A stretch of 64,000 nt of DNA. Origin: Cedecea sp000277545 (lineage in GTDB: Bacteria; Pseudomonadota; Gammaproteobacteria; Enterobacterales; Enterobacteriaceae). Position numbers and translations under genes: made by a program. Each line of letters starts with the position of its first letter. Position 1 is the first letter of the stretch. Positions 25,081-34,198 of this stretch are shown piece by piece. The notes beneath the pieces were generated by a model. It saw nothing but the letters and a program-made list of their open reading frames with translations, made no database searches and was not told the origin of the DNA. The stretch lies in assembly GCA_050847315.1 (NCBI GenBank), contig CP193791.1; one strand, written 5' to 3'.

Positions 25081-26298
25081 ATGCGCATTCTCCACACATC
25101 AGACTGGCACCTCGGCCAAAACTTCTATACCAAAAGCCGGGTTTCTGAACATCAGGCCTTTCTCGACTGGCTATTAAACGCCGCGGTCGAGCATCAGGTG
25201 GATGCGATCCTCGTCGCGGGAGATATCTTTGATACCGGCTCGCCGCCGAGCTACGCCCGTGAAATGTATAACCGTTTTGTCGTGCAGCTGCAGGGCACCG
25301 GCTGCCAGCTCGTGGTGCTGGCGGGGAATCACGATTCCGTAGCTACCCTGAATGAATCCCGGGAGCTGCTGGCCTGCCTGAACACCCGCGTCATTGCCAG
25401 CGCCCGCCATAACAAAGACGAACAGGCGCTGCTGCTCAATCAAAAAGACGGCACGCCGGGGGCGATTCTCTGCCCAATTCCTTTCCTGCGTCCTCGCGAC
25501 ATTCAAAGCAGCCAGGCGGGGCTGTCCGGCCATGAAAAACAGCGCTCTTTAATGGAAGCCATCAGCGAACATTACCAGCAATGTTATGCCGCCGCCGTGG
25601 CGCTTCGCGGTGACCAGCCGCTGCCGATAATTGCCACCGGGCACCTGACCACGGTAGGCGTCACGAAATCCGATGCGGTGCGTGACATTTATATTGGCAC
25701 GCTGGATGCCTTCCCGGCGCAGCACTTCCCGCCCGCCGACTACATTGCGCTCGGGCACATTCATCGCGCGCAAAAAATTGGCGGCACGGAGCATATTCGC
25801 TACAGCGGCTCGCCGATTCCGCTGAGCTTCGACGAAACCGGCAAAGCAAAAACCGTTTTTCTGGTGACATTCAGCGGCGGAGCGCTAACCAGCGTCGAGC
25901 CTCTGGAAGTCCCCATCAGCCAGCCGCTGGCCATCGTGAAAGGGTCGCTGAGTGAAATCGAGCGGCAGCTAGAGCAGTGGCGAAACGCGCCTGCTGAACC
26001 CAAAGTCTGGCTGGATATCGAAATCGCCACCGACGAATATCTGCACGACATGCAGCGCCAGGTGCAGGCGCTCACAGACGATTTGCCGGTTGAAGTCGTT
26101 CTGCTGCGCCGCAGCCGCGAACAGCGCGAGCGGGTGATTGCCAGCCAGCATAAAGAGACGCTGAGCGAGTTAAGCGTTGAAGAAGTTTTTGAGCGGCGAC
26201 TGAGTCAGGAAGAAACCAGCGAGGAGCGCGCCGCCAGGCTAAGAACGCTGTTTGCCCAAACCCTTTCAGATTTGCACCAGCGGGAGGAACAGGCATGA
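25081..26298 (+). CDS. sbcD: Exonuclease subunit SbcD
   Basis: 405 aa (400 in E. coli), the Mre11-type metallophosphoesterase subunit. ILHTSDWHLGQ, AGDIFDTGSPPSYA, LAGNHDS and ALGHIHRAQ carry the two-metal ligands. With SbcC it cleaves hairpins and protein-blocked DNA ends, which limits long palindromes. ATG 25081 fits E. coli. A perfect -10 TATAAT lies at 25043-25048, without a convincing -35. Its stop overlaps the sbcC start by 4 bp (ATGA). Confidence 0.95.
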   Translation: MRILHTSDWHLGQNFYTKSRVSEHQAFLDWLLNAAVEHQVDAILVAGDIFDTGSPPSYAREMYNRFVVQLQGTGCQLVVLAGNHDSVATLNESRELLACLNTRVIASARHNKDEQALLLNQKDGTPGAILCPIPFLRPRDIQSSQAGLSGHEKQRSLMEAISEHYQQCYAAAVALRGDQPLPIIATGHLTTVGVTKSDAVRDIYIGTLDAFPAQHFPPADYIALGHIHRAQKIGGTEHIRYSGSPIPLSFDETGKAKTVFLVTFSGGALTSVEPLEVPISQPLAIVKGSLSEIERQLEQWRNAPAEPKVWLDIEIATDEYLHDMQRQVQALTDDLPVEVVLLRRSREQRERVIASQHKETLSELSVEEVFERRLSQEETSEERAARLRTLFAQTLSDLHQREEQA

Positions 26299-29200
26299 AG
26301 ATCCTCAGCCTGCGGTTAAAAAACATTAACTCCCTGAAAGGCGAGTGGAAAATTGATTTCACCCAGGAGCCTTTCGCCAGCAACGGGCTGTTTGCCATCA
26401 CCGGCCCCACGGGCGCGGGCAAAACCACCCTGCTGGATGCCATTTGCCTGGCGCTGTACCACAAGACACCGCGCCTCAGCACCGTGTCGCAGTCGCAAAA
26501 TGACTTGATGACCCGCGACACCGCAGAATGCCTGGCCGAAGTCGAGTTTGAGGTAAAAGGTACGGGCTATCGCGCCTTCTGGAGCCAGAACCGCGCCCGC
26601 AACGCGGCAAACGGCAACCTTCAGGCGCCGCGCGTGGAGCTGGCTCAAATCAGCGACGGCAAAATCCTGGCGGATAAAATCAAAGACAAGCTGGAGATTA
26701 TCGCCGCGCTCACCGGGCTGGACTACGACCGTTTCACCCGCTCAATGATGCTCTCCCAGGGGCAGTTCGCCGCCTTTTTAAACGCCGATGCCAACGACCG
26801 CGCCTCGCTGCTTGAAGAGCTGACCGGCACGGAGATTTACGGCACCGTTTCCGCCGCGGTGTTTGAAAATCATAAGCAAATCAAAAGCCGCCTTGAAAAC
26901 CTGCTGGCTCAGGCTTCCGGCGTCGCGCTACTAACTGCTGAGCAGCAACAGCAGCTTACCGAGAGTTTGCAGGCGCTCACTCTGGAAGAGAAAAAGCTTT
27001 CCGTGGAGCACCAACAGCAGCAGCAGCACCAGCAATGGCTCGCTCAGCTAACCCGGCTTTCTGCCGACAAAGTCCAAAAGCAGCAGGCGCTGGGCACAGC
27101 CAGTCAGGCGGTCAAAGACGCAGAGCCCATGCTGGCGAAACTGACCCGAGCTTTGCCCGCCGAAAAACTTCGCCCTGACTGGCAGCGGCTGCAGGAAAAG
27201 CAGCAGTCGCTGAAGCAAAACAGCGAGGCGGCGGAGAAAGTGAATACCCGCTTACAGCAGCTTTCCGTCCGCCGGCAGCAAACCCGAATGCTGGCCGCCG
27301 AACAGGCTCAGCGGCTGAAGAGAGAAGCTCAGCAGGTCGAAGACTGGCTCGCGGCGAATGACCGTTATCGACTTTGGTCTGCCGAACTGACGGGCTGGCG
27401 CATGGCATTCACGCAGCAGCAGCGCGACGAAAAACAGCTTACCGAGCTAAAGCAGGCGCTCGAGGCCAGTCGGCAAAAGCTGCAGGTGCTGCCGGAGCCA
27501 AAGCTTAGCCTTTCTCCTGATGAAGTGAGCGCTCATTTACAGCGGATGCTGGCAACCCGGCCTGCCCGCCAGCTGTTGGCTACTTTGCAGCCGCAGTTTG
27601 CCACGCTGGAGAAACGCAAAACCGAGCAACGGCGCGAGCTTGCCGAGCTGGAGAAACAGATTGCCGAGCGAGACGTTGACCTGGGGCAAAAGCGCCAGCA
27701 GTACAAAGACAAACGCCAGCACGAAGCGGATCTGGAAAAAGTCGTCGAACAGGAAAAGCGCATCCAAAGCCTTGAAGCCGAGCGCGCACGCCTGCAGCCT
27801 GACTCGCCGTGTCCGCTTTGCGGCTCAACCCAACACCCGGCTGTAGAGGCGTATAAGGCTCTCGAACCTGGGGAGAACCAACAGCGCCTGGCCGCCCTTA
27901 AGCAAGAAGTGGCTAAACTCGCAGAGCTTGGCTTTGCCCTTAAAGGTCAGCTTGATACCCAGCGCCAGCAGCGCGAAAAACTGGCGCAGGCCAGCACCGC
28001 CATTGAGGCAGAAAAAACTGTACTGTCAGCCCGCTGGCAGCAGCAGTGTGCGGAACTTGCCATCGCTTTAACGCCTCAGGACGATCTCAGCGCCTGGCTT
28101 GACGATCAGGAACAGCGCGAGCTGCAGCTGCGCCAGCTTGGCGAGCGGCAGGCGCTGGAGGCGCAATATCAACGCGACAGCCAGCAGCATGAAAAACTGA
28201 AAGCAGACTACCTGGCACAGCGCGCGTCGCTGCAAGCGGGGCTGGAGCAGGCCGGTCTCCAGCATCCTGAGCCTGGCGAAGAGCAAACCTGGCTGGAGGC
28301 TCGCCAAAGGGAATCTCAGCAATGGCAGCACCAGCAGGACAAACTGCCGCAGCTTCGCCAGCAGCTCTCCGCTCTCGACATGTTGCTCTCAACCCTTGCG
28401 GACGATGGCTCCGCCCCGCAGCCGCTGGATGAACACGAGCACCAGGCGGCGCTGCAAAACTGGCAAACGCTGCATAACGATTGCAACCTGCTGGAAGGGC
28501 AGCGCCAGTCCCTGCAACAGCAGCTGAAGCAAAGCGAAGAAGAAACCACGGAGGCGCAGACACAGTTCAGGAATGCGCTTTCGGCCAGCCAGTTCAGCGA
28601 CGAAGCCGATTTCCGCCGCGCTCTGCTGGAAGAGACCGAGCGCCTTGAGCTGGAACAGCGTAAACAGCTTCTGGAGCGCCAGCATCAGCAGCAAGTCACT
28701 CTGCTGGAACAGGCGGAAAGTGCGTTGACTCAACACTTATCGGCGCGGCCAGACAATCTGCACGAAGAAACAGATCCTGGCGCACTGGAGGCGCAAATCT
28801 CGGCGCTTGCCCTCCAGCTGCGTGAGAATGCTTCACAACAGGGTCAAATTACCCAGCAGCTGCGGCACGACGAGGAAAACCGGGTTCGCCAGCAAACGCT
28901 GATGCAGGAAATAAAAGCCTGTGAAGCACAGGCGGAAGACTGGGGCTACCTCAACGCGCTTATCGGCTCCAAAGAAGGGGATAAATTCCGCAAATTTGCA
29001 CAAGGTCTGACGCTGGATAACCTCGTCTGGCTGGCAAACAATCAGCTCAATCGCCTGCACGGGCGCTACTTGCTACAGCGTAAAGACAGCGAAGCGCTTG
29101 AATTACAGGTGGTCGATACCTGGCAGGCCGATGCGGTACGTGACACCCGCACGCTTTCCGGCGGCGAAAGCTTCCTGGTAAGCCTGGCGCTGGCGCTGGC

Positions 29201-29450
29201 GTTATCCGACCTGGTCAGCCATAAAACCCGGATTGATTCCCTGTTCCTGGATGAAGGTTTTGGCACCCTGGACGCGCAGACGCTGGATACCGCACTCGAC
29301 GCGCTGGATACGCTCAACGCCAGCGGCAAAACCATCGGCGTGATCAGTCACGTTGAGGCGATGAAGGAGCGGATCCCGGTGCAGATTAAGGTGAAGAAGA
29401 TTAACGGGTTAGGTGTCAGCCGGCTGGATAAGGCTTTCGCGGTGGAGTGA
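26295..29450 (+). CDS. sbcC: Exonuclease subunit SbcC
   Basis: 1051 aa, a Rad50/SMC-like ATPase. Walker A is GPTGAGKTTLLDAI near the N terminus. Two long Gln/Glu/Leu-rich coiled-coil arms flank the zinc hook CPLC (Cys506/Cys509). The C terminus has the ABC signature LSGGESFLVSLALALALSDL and Walker B DSLFLDEGFGTLD. It forms the SbcC2D2 nuclease. The coiled-coil stretch is very rich in CAG/CTG codons and so opens many false antisense frames. Translationally coupled to sbcD. Confidence 0.95.
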   Translation: MKILSLRLKNINSLKGEWKIDFTQEPFASNGLFAITGPTGAGKTTLLDAICLALYHKTPRLSTVSQSQNDLMTRDTAECLAEVEFEVKGTGYRAFWSQNRARNAANGNLQAPRVELAQISDGKILADKIKDKLEIIAALTGLDYDRFTRSMMLSQGQFAAFLNADANDRASLLEELTGTEIYGTVSAAVFENHKQIKSRLENLLAQASGVALLTAEQQQQLTESLQALTLEEKKLSVEHQQQQQHQQWLAQLTRLSADKVQKQQALGTASQAVKDAEPMLAKLTRALPAEKLRPDWQRLQEKQQSLKQNSEAAEKVNTRLQQLSVRRQQTRMLAAEQAQRLKREAQQVEDWLAANDRYRLWSAELTGWRMAFTQQQRDEKQLTELKQALEASRQKLQVLPEPKLSLSPDEVSAHLQRMLATRPARQLLATLQPQFATLEKRKTEQRRELAELEKQIAERDVDLGQKRQQYKDKRQHEADLEKVVEQEKRIQSLEAERARLQPDSPCPLCGSTQHPAVEAYKALEPGENQQRLAALKQEVAKLAELGFALKGQLDTQRQQREKLAQASTAIEAEKTVLSARWQQQCAELAIALTPQDDLSAWLDDQEQRELQLRQLGERQALEAQYQRDSQQHEKLKADYLAQRASLQAGLEQAGLQHPEPGEEQTWLEARQRESQQWQHQQDKLPQLRQQLSALDMLLSTLADDGSAPQPLDEHEHQAALQNWQTLHNDCNLLEGQRQSLQQQLKQSEEETTEAQTQFRNALSASQFSDEADFRRALLEETERLELEQRKQLLERQHQQQVTLLEQAESALTQHLSARPDNLHEETDPGALEAQISALALQLRENASQQGQITQQLRHDEENRVRQQTLMQEIKACEAQAEDWGYLNALIGSKEGDKFRKFAQGLTLDNLVWLANNQLNRLHGRYLLQRKDSEALELQVVDTWQADAVRDTRTLSGGESFLVSLALALALSDLVSHKTRIDSLFLDEGFGTLDAQTLDTALDALDTLNASGKTIGVISHVEAMKERIPVQIKVKKINGLGVSRLDKAFAVE

Positions 29451-29930
29451 TCCTTGCCAGGCTCTCACCAAAGGGAACGCTCTTTAAGTCACAAGTACGC
29501 TTATGAAGGAACGGTTAAGGTTCCGTTCACTTCCAGTTCGGTTTCATATGTCACCACCGCATCGGTGAACGTCTCAGGGGAATCACCGTCATTCCCCTGA
29601 GAACCCGGACTCCCGGCGAAATAAATCGACCGCTGAAGCGGCAGACCTCCGTTTTATCTCCCAGTCCTGGGCCGGCTGAGATGCGTTCCCGACGCTCTCA
29701 GCCTCCGGCCGTTCCCGACGTCCGGACCCTGGCCAGTCGGAGAGAAAACGAAGGCGATTTAAGCCGGAACCGTGTTTCGCTTTAAACCCGGTACTAACTT
29801 CAACTACGCTGTCGCTACTGGTTTTTCCCTTCCCCCTACTCCTCTCCCAGAGGCATAGGGAAAAAACCACGTTTCCGGCATCTGTTTTCCGTCTCTCCCC
29901 TATGGGGAGAGGGCTGGGGTGAGGGGCGAT
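29451..29930. other. 480-bp gap between sbcC and mak, where araJ lies in E. coli
   Basis: It contains a perfect hairpin (CTCAGGGGAAT, 7 bases, ATTCCCCTGAG, 29573-29601) and inverted repeat copy 4. A minus-strand frame of about 50 codons ends at 29501 with a protein-like tail (TFTDAVVTYETELEVNG) but has no start in context. The E. coli gene araJ is missing here. I see no convincing intact gene; the tail may be a gene remnant. Confidence 0.5.
29826..29928. repeat. Long G/C-rich inverted repeat, copy 4
   Basis: A left arm with CCTTCCCCCTACTCCTCTCC is degenerate; the right arm CCCCTATGGGGAGAGGGCTG plus GGGTGAGGGG is typical. It lies between the convergent genes sbcC and mak. Confidence 0.7.
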
Positions 29931-30842
29931 TTACTTCTCTATCGGCCACAGCCACGCCGCACCTCGAACGCCGCTGGAATCCCCGTGCACCGCTTTGCGA
30001 ACGGGCGTTTCACACTCGCCACCAAACACCCACGGTTTGATCAGCTGCGGCACCGTCCGGTATAAACGCTCCACGTTGCTCATCCCGCCACCCAGCACGA
30101 TCACGTCCGGATCCAGAATATTGACGATATGCGCCAGCGACTTCGCCAGACGCGTCTCATAGCGGCTGATAGCCAGCTCTGCCAATGGATCCTGCTGCTC
30201 TGCCAGGCTGATGATTTCGTGCCCTTTCAGCGTTTTCCCGCTCAGGCGCTGGTAGTCCGTGCCGAATCCGGTGCCGGAAATAAAAGTCTCAATACAGCCC
30301 TGTTTGCCGCAGTAGCACGGCACCTCTTTCCGAAAACGCAGTTCGTCTTCATCCATCCACGGCAGCGGGTTATGCCCCCACTCGCCCGCGGTGCCGTTGC
30401 CACCGATCAGACTTCGGCCATTGATCGCCACGCCCGCGCCGCAGCCGGTGCCGATGATCACCGCGAAGACGATCGGCGCCCCTGCGGCAGCGCCGTCAAT
30501 CGCTTCCGACACCGCCAGGCAGTTAGCATCGTTCGCCAGCCTGACTTCGCGCTTGAGCGCCACGCTAAGATCCTTGTCAAACGGCTGCCCGTTCAGCCAG
30601 GTTGAGTTCGCATTTTTCACCACTCGGGTATAAGGGGAGATCGATCCCGGGATCCCAAGCCCTACCGTACCGGTCTCGCCCGTGGCTTCTTCCGCCAGCC
30701 GCACCAGCTCAACAATGTTTTTGATGGTGGCCTGGTAGTCGTTTTTTGGCGTGGGCAAACGGTGGCGATAAAGTTGTTTACCGTCGTCTGCCAGCGCGAT
30801 CACTTCTGTTTTAGTCCCACCGAGATCGATACCTATGCGCAC
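29931..30842 (-). CDS. mak: Fructokinase Mak (ROK family)
   Basis: 303 aa (302 in E. coli). An N-terminal phosphate-binding GIDLGGTKTEVIAL, the ROK motif GHNPLPW, and the zinc site CYCGKQGCIETFISG identify a ROK sugar kinase. Mak phosphorylates fructose, and mannose and glucose less well, in the cytoplasm. GTG 30842 has AGGAAG upstream. It is divergent from rdgC, as in E. coli. Confidence 0.95.
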   Translation of the reverse strand: MRIGIDLGGTKTEVIALADDGKQLYRHRLPTPKNDYQATIKNIVELVRLAEEATGETGTVGLGIPGSISPYTRVVKNANSTWLNGQPFDKDLSVALKREVRLANDANCLAVSEAIDGAAAGAPIVFAVIIGTGCGAGVAINGRSLIGGNGTAGEWGHNPLPWMDEDELRFRKEVPCYCGKQGCIETFISGTGFGTDYQRLSGKTLKGHEIISLAEQQDPLAELAISRYETRLAKSLAHIVNILDPDVIVLGGGMSNVERLYRTVPQLIKPWVFGGECETPVRKAVHGDSSGVRGAAWLWPIEK

Positions 30843-30967
30843 AAGAACTTCCTCATTTGGTGATAATTATCAACTACCTAAAATGCAGGCCAAGCAAAGA
30901 CAATGAAACGAGGCCGTCAATTCGTTATCATGCCCGCTGCGTTTAACTGACAACCTGGGACAGAATC

Positions 30968-31879
30968 ATGCTGTGGTTTAAAAATTTAATGGTTTACCGT
31001 TTAAGCCGTGACATCACGCTGACGGCGGATGCAATGGAAAAACAGTTAGCCGCCTTCACCTTCACCCCTTGCGGCAGCCAGGACATGGCCAAAACCGGCT
31101 GGGTGTCGCCGATGGGCTCGCACAGCGATGCATTAACCCATGTTGCCAACGGCCAGATTGTGATTTGCGCCCGTAAAGAAGAAAAAATTCTGCCCGCTCC
31201 GGTCATCAAACAGGCTCTTGAAGCCAAAATCAATAAGCTCGAAGCGGAACAGGCCCGCAAGCTGAAGAAGACCGAGAAAGATTCCCTCAAAGACGAAGTG
31301 CTGCACTCCCTGCTGCCGCGCGCTTTCAGCCGCTTTAGCCAGACTATGATGTGGATAGACACCGTCAACGGCCTGATCATGGTTGACTGCGCCAGCGCCA
31401 AAAAAGCGGAAGATACGCTGGCCCTGCTGCGTAAAAGCCTGGGTTCTCTGCCGGTGGTCCCGCTGGCGCTGGAAAACCCTATCGAACTGACGCTGACCGA
31501 GTGGGTACGTTCAGGGGATGTTCCGGCAGGCTTTGCGCTGATGGACGAAGCTGAGCTCAAGGCAATCCTTGAAGGCGGCGGCGTGATCCGCTGCAAGCAG
31601 CAAGAGCTGGTATGCGATGAAATCGCCGCGCACATTGAAACCGGCAAAGTGGTCACCAAGCTGGCGCTGGACTGGCAGGAGCGTATTCAGTTCGTGCTGG
31701 CGGACGATGGCTCAGTCAAACGCCTGAAGTTTGCCGATATCCTGCGCGAACAGAACGACGATATCGACCGGGAAGATTTTGGCGGGCGTTTCGACGCCGA
31801 TTTTATTCTGATGACCGGCGAGCTGTCGGCGCTGATTACCAACCTGGTGGAAGCCCTCGGCGGAGAAGCACAGCGTTAA
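30968..31879 (+). CDS. rdgC: Recombination-associated protein RdgC
   Basis: 303 aa, E. coli length, starting MLWFKNLMVYRLSR. RdgC forms a ring-shaped dimer around DNA and inhibits RecA-mediated strand exchange. It is usually nucleoid-associated in fast growth. ATG 30968. It ends 60 bp before ppnP, with which it is convergent. Confidence 0.96.
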   Translation: MLWFKNLMVYRLSRDITLTADAMEKQLAAFTFTPCGSQDMAKTGWVSPMGSHSDALTHVANGQIVICARKEEKILPAPVIKQALEAKINKLEAEQARKLKKTEKDSLKDEVLHSLLPRAFSRFSQTMMWIDTVNGLIMVDCASAKKAEDTLALLRKSLGSLPVVPLALENPIELTLTEWVRSGDVPAGFALMDEAELKAILEGGGVIRCKQQELVCDEIAAHIETGKVVTKLALDWQERIQFVLADDGSVKRLKFADILREQNDDIDREDFGGRFDADFILMTGELSALITNLVEALGGEAQR

Positions 31880-31897
31880 TTGCCGTGGCTGACGCAT

Positions 31898-31928
31898 AAA
31901 AAAAGCCCCTCGCGGTGAAACGAGGGGC
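31898..31928 (-). terminator. Rho-independent terminator of ppnP
   Basis: On the minus strand GCCCCTCG, loop TTTCACCG, CGAGGGGC, then a run of seven T. Confidence 0.88.
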
Positions 31929-31939
31929 CTGAAAGTCAG

Positions 31940-32233
31940 TTATTTATCGGCCAGGTAGCGGCAAAGGTAGGACGTTGGCTCAGCAACCTGCAGATGAAAC
32001 TCGCTGTGGCCCGGAACGTTAAAGACTTCGCCCGCAGCATAGGTTTTCCACTCTGTTTCCCCCGGCAGCAAAACGTGCAAAGCGCCGCTCACTACGGTCA
32101 TCTCTTCCGGCTGGGCGGTCCCGAAGGTGTATTCCCCCTCCGCCATCACCCCAACGCTCGCACGGCCAGTGCTGCTGCTGGTAAAACCGATGGATTTTAC
32201 TTTCCCGGAGAAGTACTCGTTACTCTGAAGCAT
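31940..32233 (-). CDS. ppnP: Pyrimidine/purine nucleoside phosphorylase PpnP
   Basis: 97 aa (94 in E. coli, formerly YaiE). A small cupin with broad nucleoside phosphorolysis activity. MLQSNEYFSGKVKSIGF and FNVPGHSEFHLQVAEPTSYL are diagnostic. ATG 32233 matches E. coli; 12 in-frame codons upstream are not conserved. It lies downstream of aroM on the same strand. Confidence 0.94.
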   Translation of the reverse strand: MLQSNEYFSGKVKSIGFTSSSTGRASVGVMAEGEYTFGTAQPEEMTVVSGALHVLLPGETEWKTYAAGEVFNVPGHSEFHLQVAEPTSYLCRYLADK

Positions 32234-32315
32234 GGACAGGCCCTTTATCGACATTAGTGAAAAAACCACTATAGAGGCGAACTCTCCGACCTGTCACGCA
32301 AATTGTTAATTCCGT

Positions 32316-32993
32316 TCAGATAAGCAATTCTGCGGCTAATCTGGCCACCAGTACGTTGGATAAGAGCACCGGCACATCCAGCTGCTTTTGCAATAAATCC
32401 CGGTGTTTTTGATGGTAGCCAAGGCAGTCGAGGACCAGAACATCCGCCCCTTCAGCCATCAGTTTTTTTCCGGCCTCCAGCAGCTCGGCTTCGCTACCGT
32501 GGATCGGGTTCGCAAGCGAATAAAGCGGCGGATGGGTCAGCTTGCGCCACTTCAGCTCCTGAAACTTAATCATTTCTGCAACCGGCAGAATGATCCCTAC
32601 CTGATGACCATCCACAATCGACGCTACCAGCGGAGGAATGATGCGCTCAGGCTCCAGCAGAATGGCATTGCGGGCGCTTAACCCCGTCAGCGGCATCGTG
32701 CTCATCAGCAGGATAACTTCGTAGCCCTGATTATCCAGCTGTTCGATGATGCCCTGCATCGCAATGGAGATTTTGTCCCGCCCGACTGACGTAATGGTGT
32801 TATCCGCCAATAGCGTGAGCAGCGTTTCTTCACCGGGGGACGGGGAAAACTGACGGCGAACCTCACCGGGGGAGAGATTGCCCAACAGGCTGACCTGAGA
32901 GATTTGTTGTTCAGAGATATGTTCAGTTAAAAAAGGTAAAACCTCACTGACTGACACTTTGCCGACGGTGAGAATGGCTACAGTTGGTTTCAT
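32316..32993 (-). CDS. aroM: AroM family protein
   Basis: 225 aa, matching E. coli AroM, which is co-regulated with aroL by TyrR but has no assigned reaction. It belongs to a superfamily of Asp/Glu racemase-like folds; MSTMPLTGL and LVLDCLGYHQKHR lie in the conserved core. ATG 32993. In E. coli the order is aroL-yaiA-aroM; here yaiA is absent and two short frames take its place. Confidence 0.92.
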   Translation of the reverse strand: MKPTVAILTVGKVSVSEVLPFLTEHISEQQISQVSLLGNLSPGEVRRQFSPSPGEETLLTLLADNTITSVGRDKISIAMQGIIEQLDNQGYEVILLMSTMPLTGLSARNAILLEPERIIPPLVASIVDGHQVGIILPVAEMIKFQELKWRKLTHPPLYSLANPIHGSEAELLEAGKKLMAEGADVLVLDCLGYHQKHRDLLQKQLDVPVLLSNVLVARLAAELLI

Positions 32994-33015
32994 GCTTCGC
33001 TCCGCTATTACTCAG

Positions 33016-33120
33016 TTACCGCCCTCTTCGCTGCATTGCTCCACGTCCGCTATGAAATAACTCCGCCGTGTCGATCATTTTTTGATCGCCACAATCCGCA
33101 GCATACAACCAGAGCGACAT
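33016..33120 (-). CDS. Candidate small ORF between aroL and aroM (34 aa)
   Basis: ATG 33120 is preceded by TTAAGGATTTCG, a fair Shine-Dalgarno, and the frame encodes 34 residues (MSLWLYAADCGDQKMIDTAE...). It has no similarity that I recognise and is not yaiA. It may be a translated small protein of the aroL transcript or chance. Confidence 0.25.
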   Translation of the reverse strand: MSLWLYAADCGDQKMIDTAELFHSGRGAMQRRGR

Positions 33121-33203
33121 CGAAATCCTTAACGAAACATCAACTACTGAGCAACATCTCTAAGGAATATATTTTAGCTAAATGAATGAGATAAAAGTTT
33201 CTC

Positions 33204-33281
33204 TTAGGAAGAAGGTCGCACGCGCGGCGTACGCCTGATCCTGCCGGTCAGGCTCTCGACGAAAAGTGGCTGAATGGCCAT
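33204..33281 (-). CDS. Candidate small ORF downstream of aroL (25 aa)
   Basis: ATG 33281, with AAGGA 6 bp upstream, opens a 25-codon frame (MAIQPLFVESLTGRIRR...) rich in Arg. It lies 41 bp after the aroL stop, in the place of yaiA in E. coli, but the sequence is unrelated. Not recognised. Confidence 0.3.
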   Translation of the reverse strand: MAIQPLFVESLTGRIRRTPRVRPSS

Positions 33282-33322
33282 CGCTCGTCCTTAATTTCTT
33301 ATGGATGAGCGTTAAGTATAGG

Positions 33323-33847
33323 CTAACTGGCGCGGGCCATTTGTAACGCGCTGAGGATTGCTTCCACTACCGCATCAGGAGAGCGAGTGGCGTCCACAAT
33401 GTGGCGGGCAACCTGCCGGTAGAGCCCTTCGCGAGCGGCGAGCACGTCAACGATTTCATCGGTAACGCCTTTCCCTGTGAGCGTTGGGCGTTGCCCTTCT
33501 TCCGGAGAGGCGGTCAGGCGTGAAGCCAGAACCTGCGCCGGGGCATGTAACCAAACGGGGATGCCGTTTTCCTGCATAAACTGCCGATTGCCCTCTGCCA
33601 GCACCATGCCACCACCGGTTGCCACCACGGTCGCCGGGGCCGTCACGCGCTGCAGCGCATCGGATTCACGAGCCCGAAACCCTTCCCAACCCTCTTCGGC
33701 CACAATCTCCGCCACGCTCTTGCCGGTGTGGTTCAGCAGAAAACTATCGGTATCGACAAAGGCGTAACCCAGCGTTCTCGCCAATGCCTGACCGACGGTC
33801 GTCTTACCACAGCCGCGAGCGCCGACTAAGAATAGGGGTTGAGTCAT
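33323..33847 (-). CDS. aroL: Shikimate kinase II
   Basis: 174 aa, E. coli length. It phosphorylates shikimate at O3 in the common aromatic pathway. The P-loop is GARGCGKTTVG (residues 9-19), followed by FVDTDSFLL, FRARES and ATGGGMVL for shikimate binding, and RPTLTGK in the lid. ATG 33847 (MTQPLFL) fits E. coli; the frame extends upstream without homology. The promoter carries TrpR- and TyrR-like operators, as in E. coli. Confidence 0.96.
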   Translation of the reverse strand: MTQPLFLVGARGCGKTTVGQALARTLGYAFVDTDSFLLNHTGKSVAEIVAEEGWEGFRARESDALQRVTAPATVVATGGGMVLAEGNRQFMQENGIPVWLHAPAQVLASRLTASPEEGQRPTLTGKGVTDEIVDVLAAREGLYRQVARHIVDATRSPDAVVEAILSALQMARAS

Positions 33848-33912
33848 CAAAGATAATCCTCGGAAATGCGGGCCTGAGGCCACAAGGGGTAAAAGCAGGA
33901 AAACAGAATGCG

Positions 33913-33940
33913 ATAATACCACTAAACTAGTACGCGACAA
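33913..33940 (-). promoter_or_regulatory. aroL promoter
   Basis: On the minus strand -35 TTGTCG (33940-33935), 16-bp spacer, -10 TATTAT (33918-33913). TrpR and TyrR sites overlap or flank it. Confidence 0.6.
33916..33933. promoter_or_regulatory. TrpR operator-like site of aroL
   Basis: The minus strand reads GTACTAGTTTAGTGGTAT, agreeing with the trp operator palindrome GTACTAGTTAACTAGTAC at 14 of 18 positions. It overlaps the -10 element and spacer. E. coli aroL is repressed by TrpR with tryptophan. Confidence 0.65.
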
Positions 33941-33941
33941 G

Positions 33942-33959
33942 TGTAAACCAATGATTACA
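33942..33959. promoter_or_regulatory. TyrR box of aroL
   Basis: TGTAAA-N6-ATTACA matches the TyrR box TGTAAA-N6-TTTACA with one mismatch. It lies just upstream of the -35 element. A second TGTAAA half-site occurs at 34019-34024. Confidence 0.7.
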
Positions 33960-34198
33960 AAAAATGAAACCTGTCGCTTAAAACCCAGCTATAACGGCAT
34001 TAACTGATGCGTAACAAGTGTAAACTAAATCCACCACCTGCTAACTGCGCCACAATACTTTAAACGCCAGGCCAATGACAACCCTTAATCTGAGATTCGG
34101 TAACACATTTATGGTTAGCTTTACGATTAAGGCGTTTCACCTACGCTGAATGTGATCCAGACTCGTTTTAAGATTTCATCATGACAGAGGTATGAACC
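33960..34198. other. Region between the aroL operators and the DUF2076 gene
   Basis: It contains the lone TGTAAA half-site at 34019-34024 and the leader of the DUF2076 gene, with AGAGG at 34186-34190 as its ribosome-binding site. No further gene or repeat was seen. Confidence 0.4.

Noticed and set aside
26300..29440. Many long antisense frames inside sbcC
   Set aside because: Produced by the CAG/CTG-rich coiled-coil codons; Leu/Ala/Arg-rich translations without homology or start signals.
29589..29870. 93-codon minus-strand frame in the sbcC-mak gap
   Set aside because: Arg/Ser-rich composition, overlap with a repeat and a hairpin, and no ribosome-binding site; it looks like a chance frame in a repeat-rich spacer.
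33304..33322. Promoter-like TATACTTAACG stretch after aroL
   Set aside because: No matching -35 and no clear downstream gene; the small frame at 33204-33281 is better explained by read-through from aroL.
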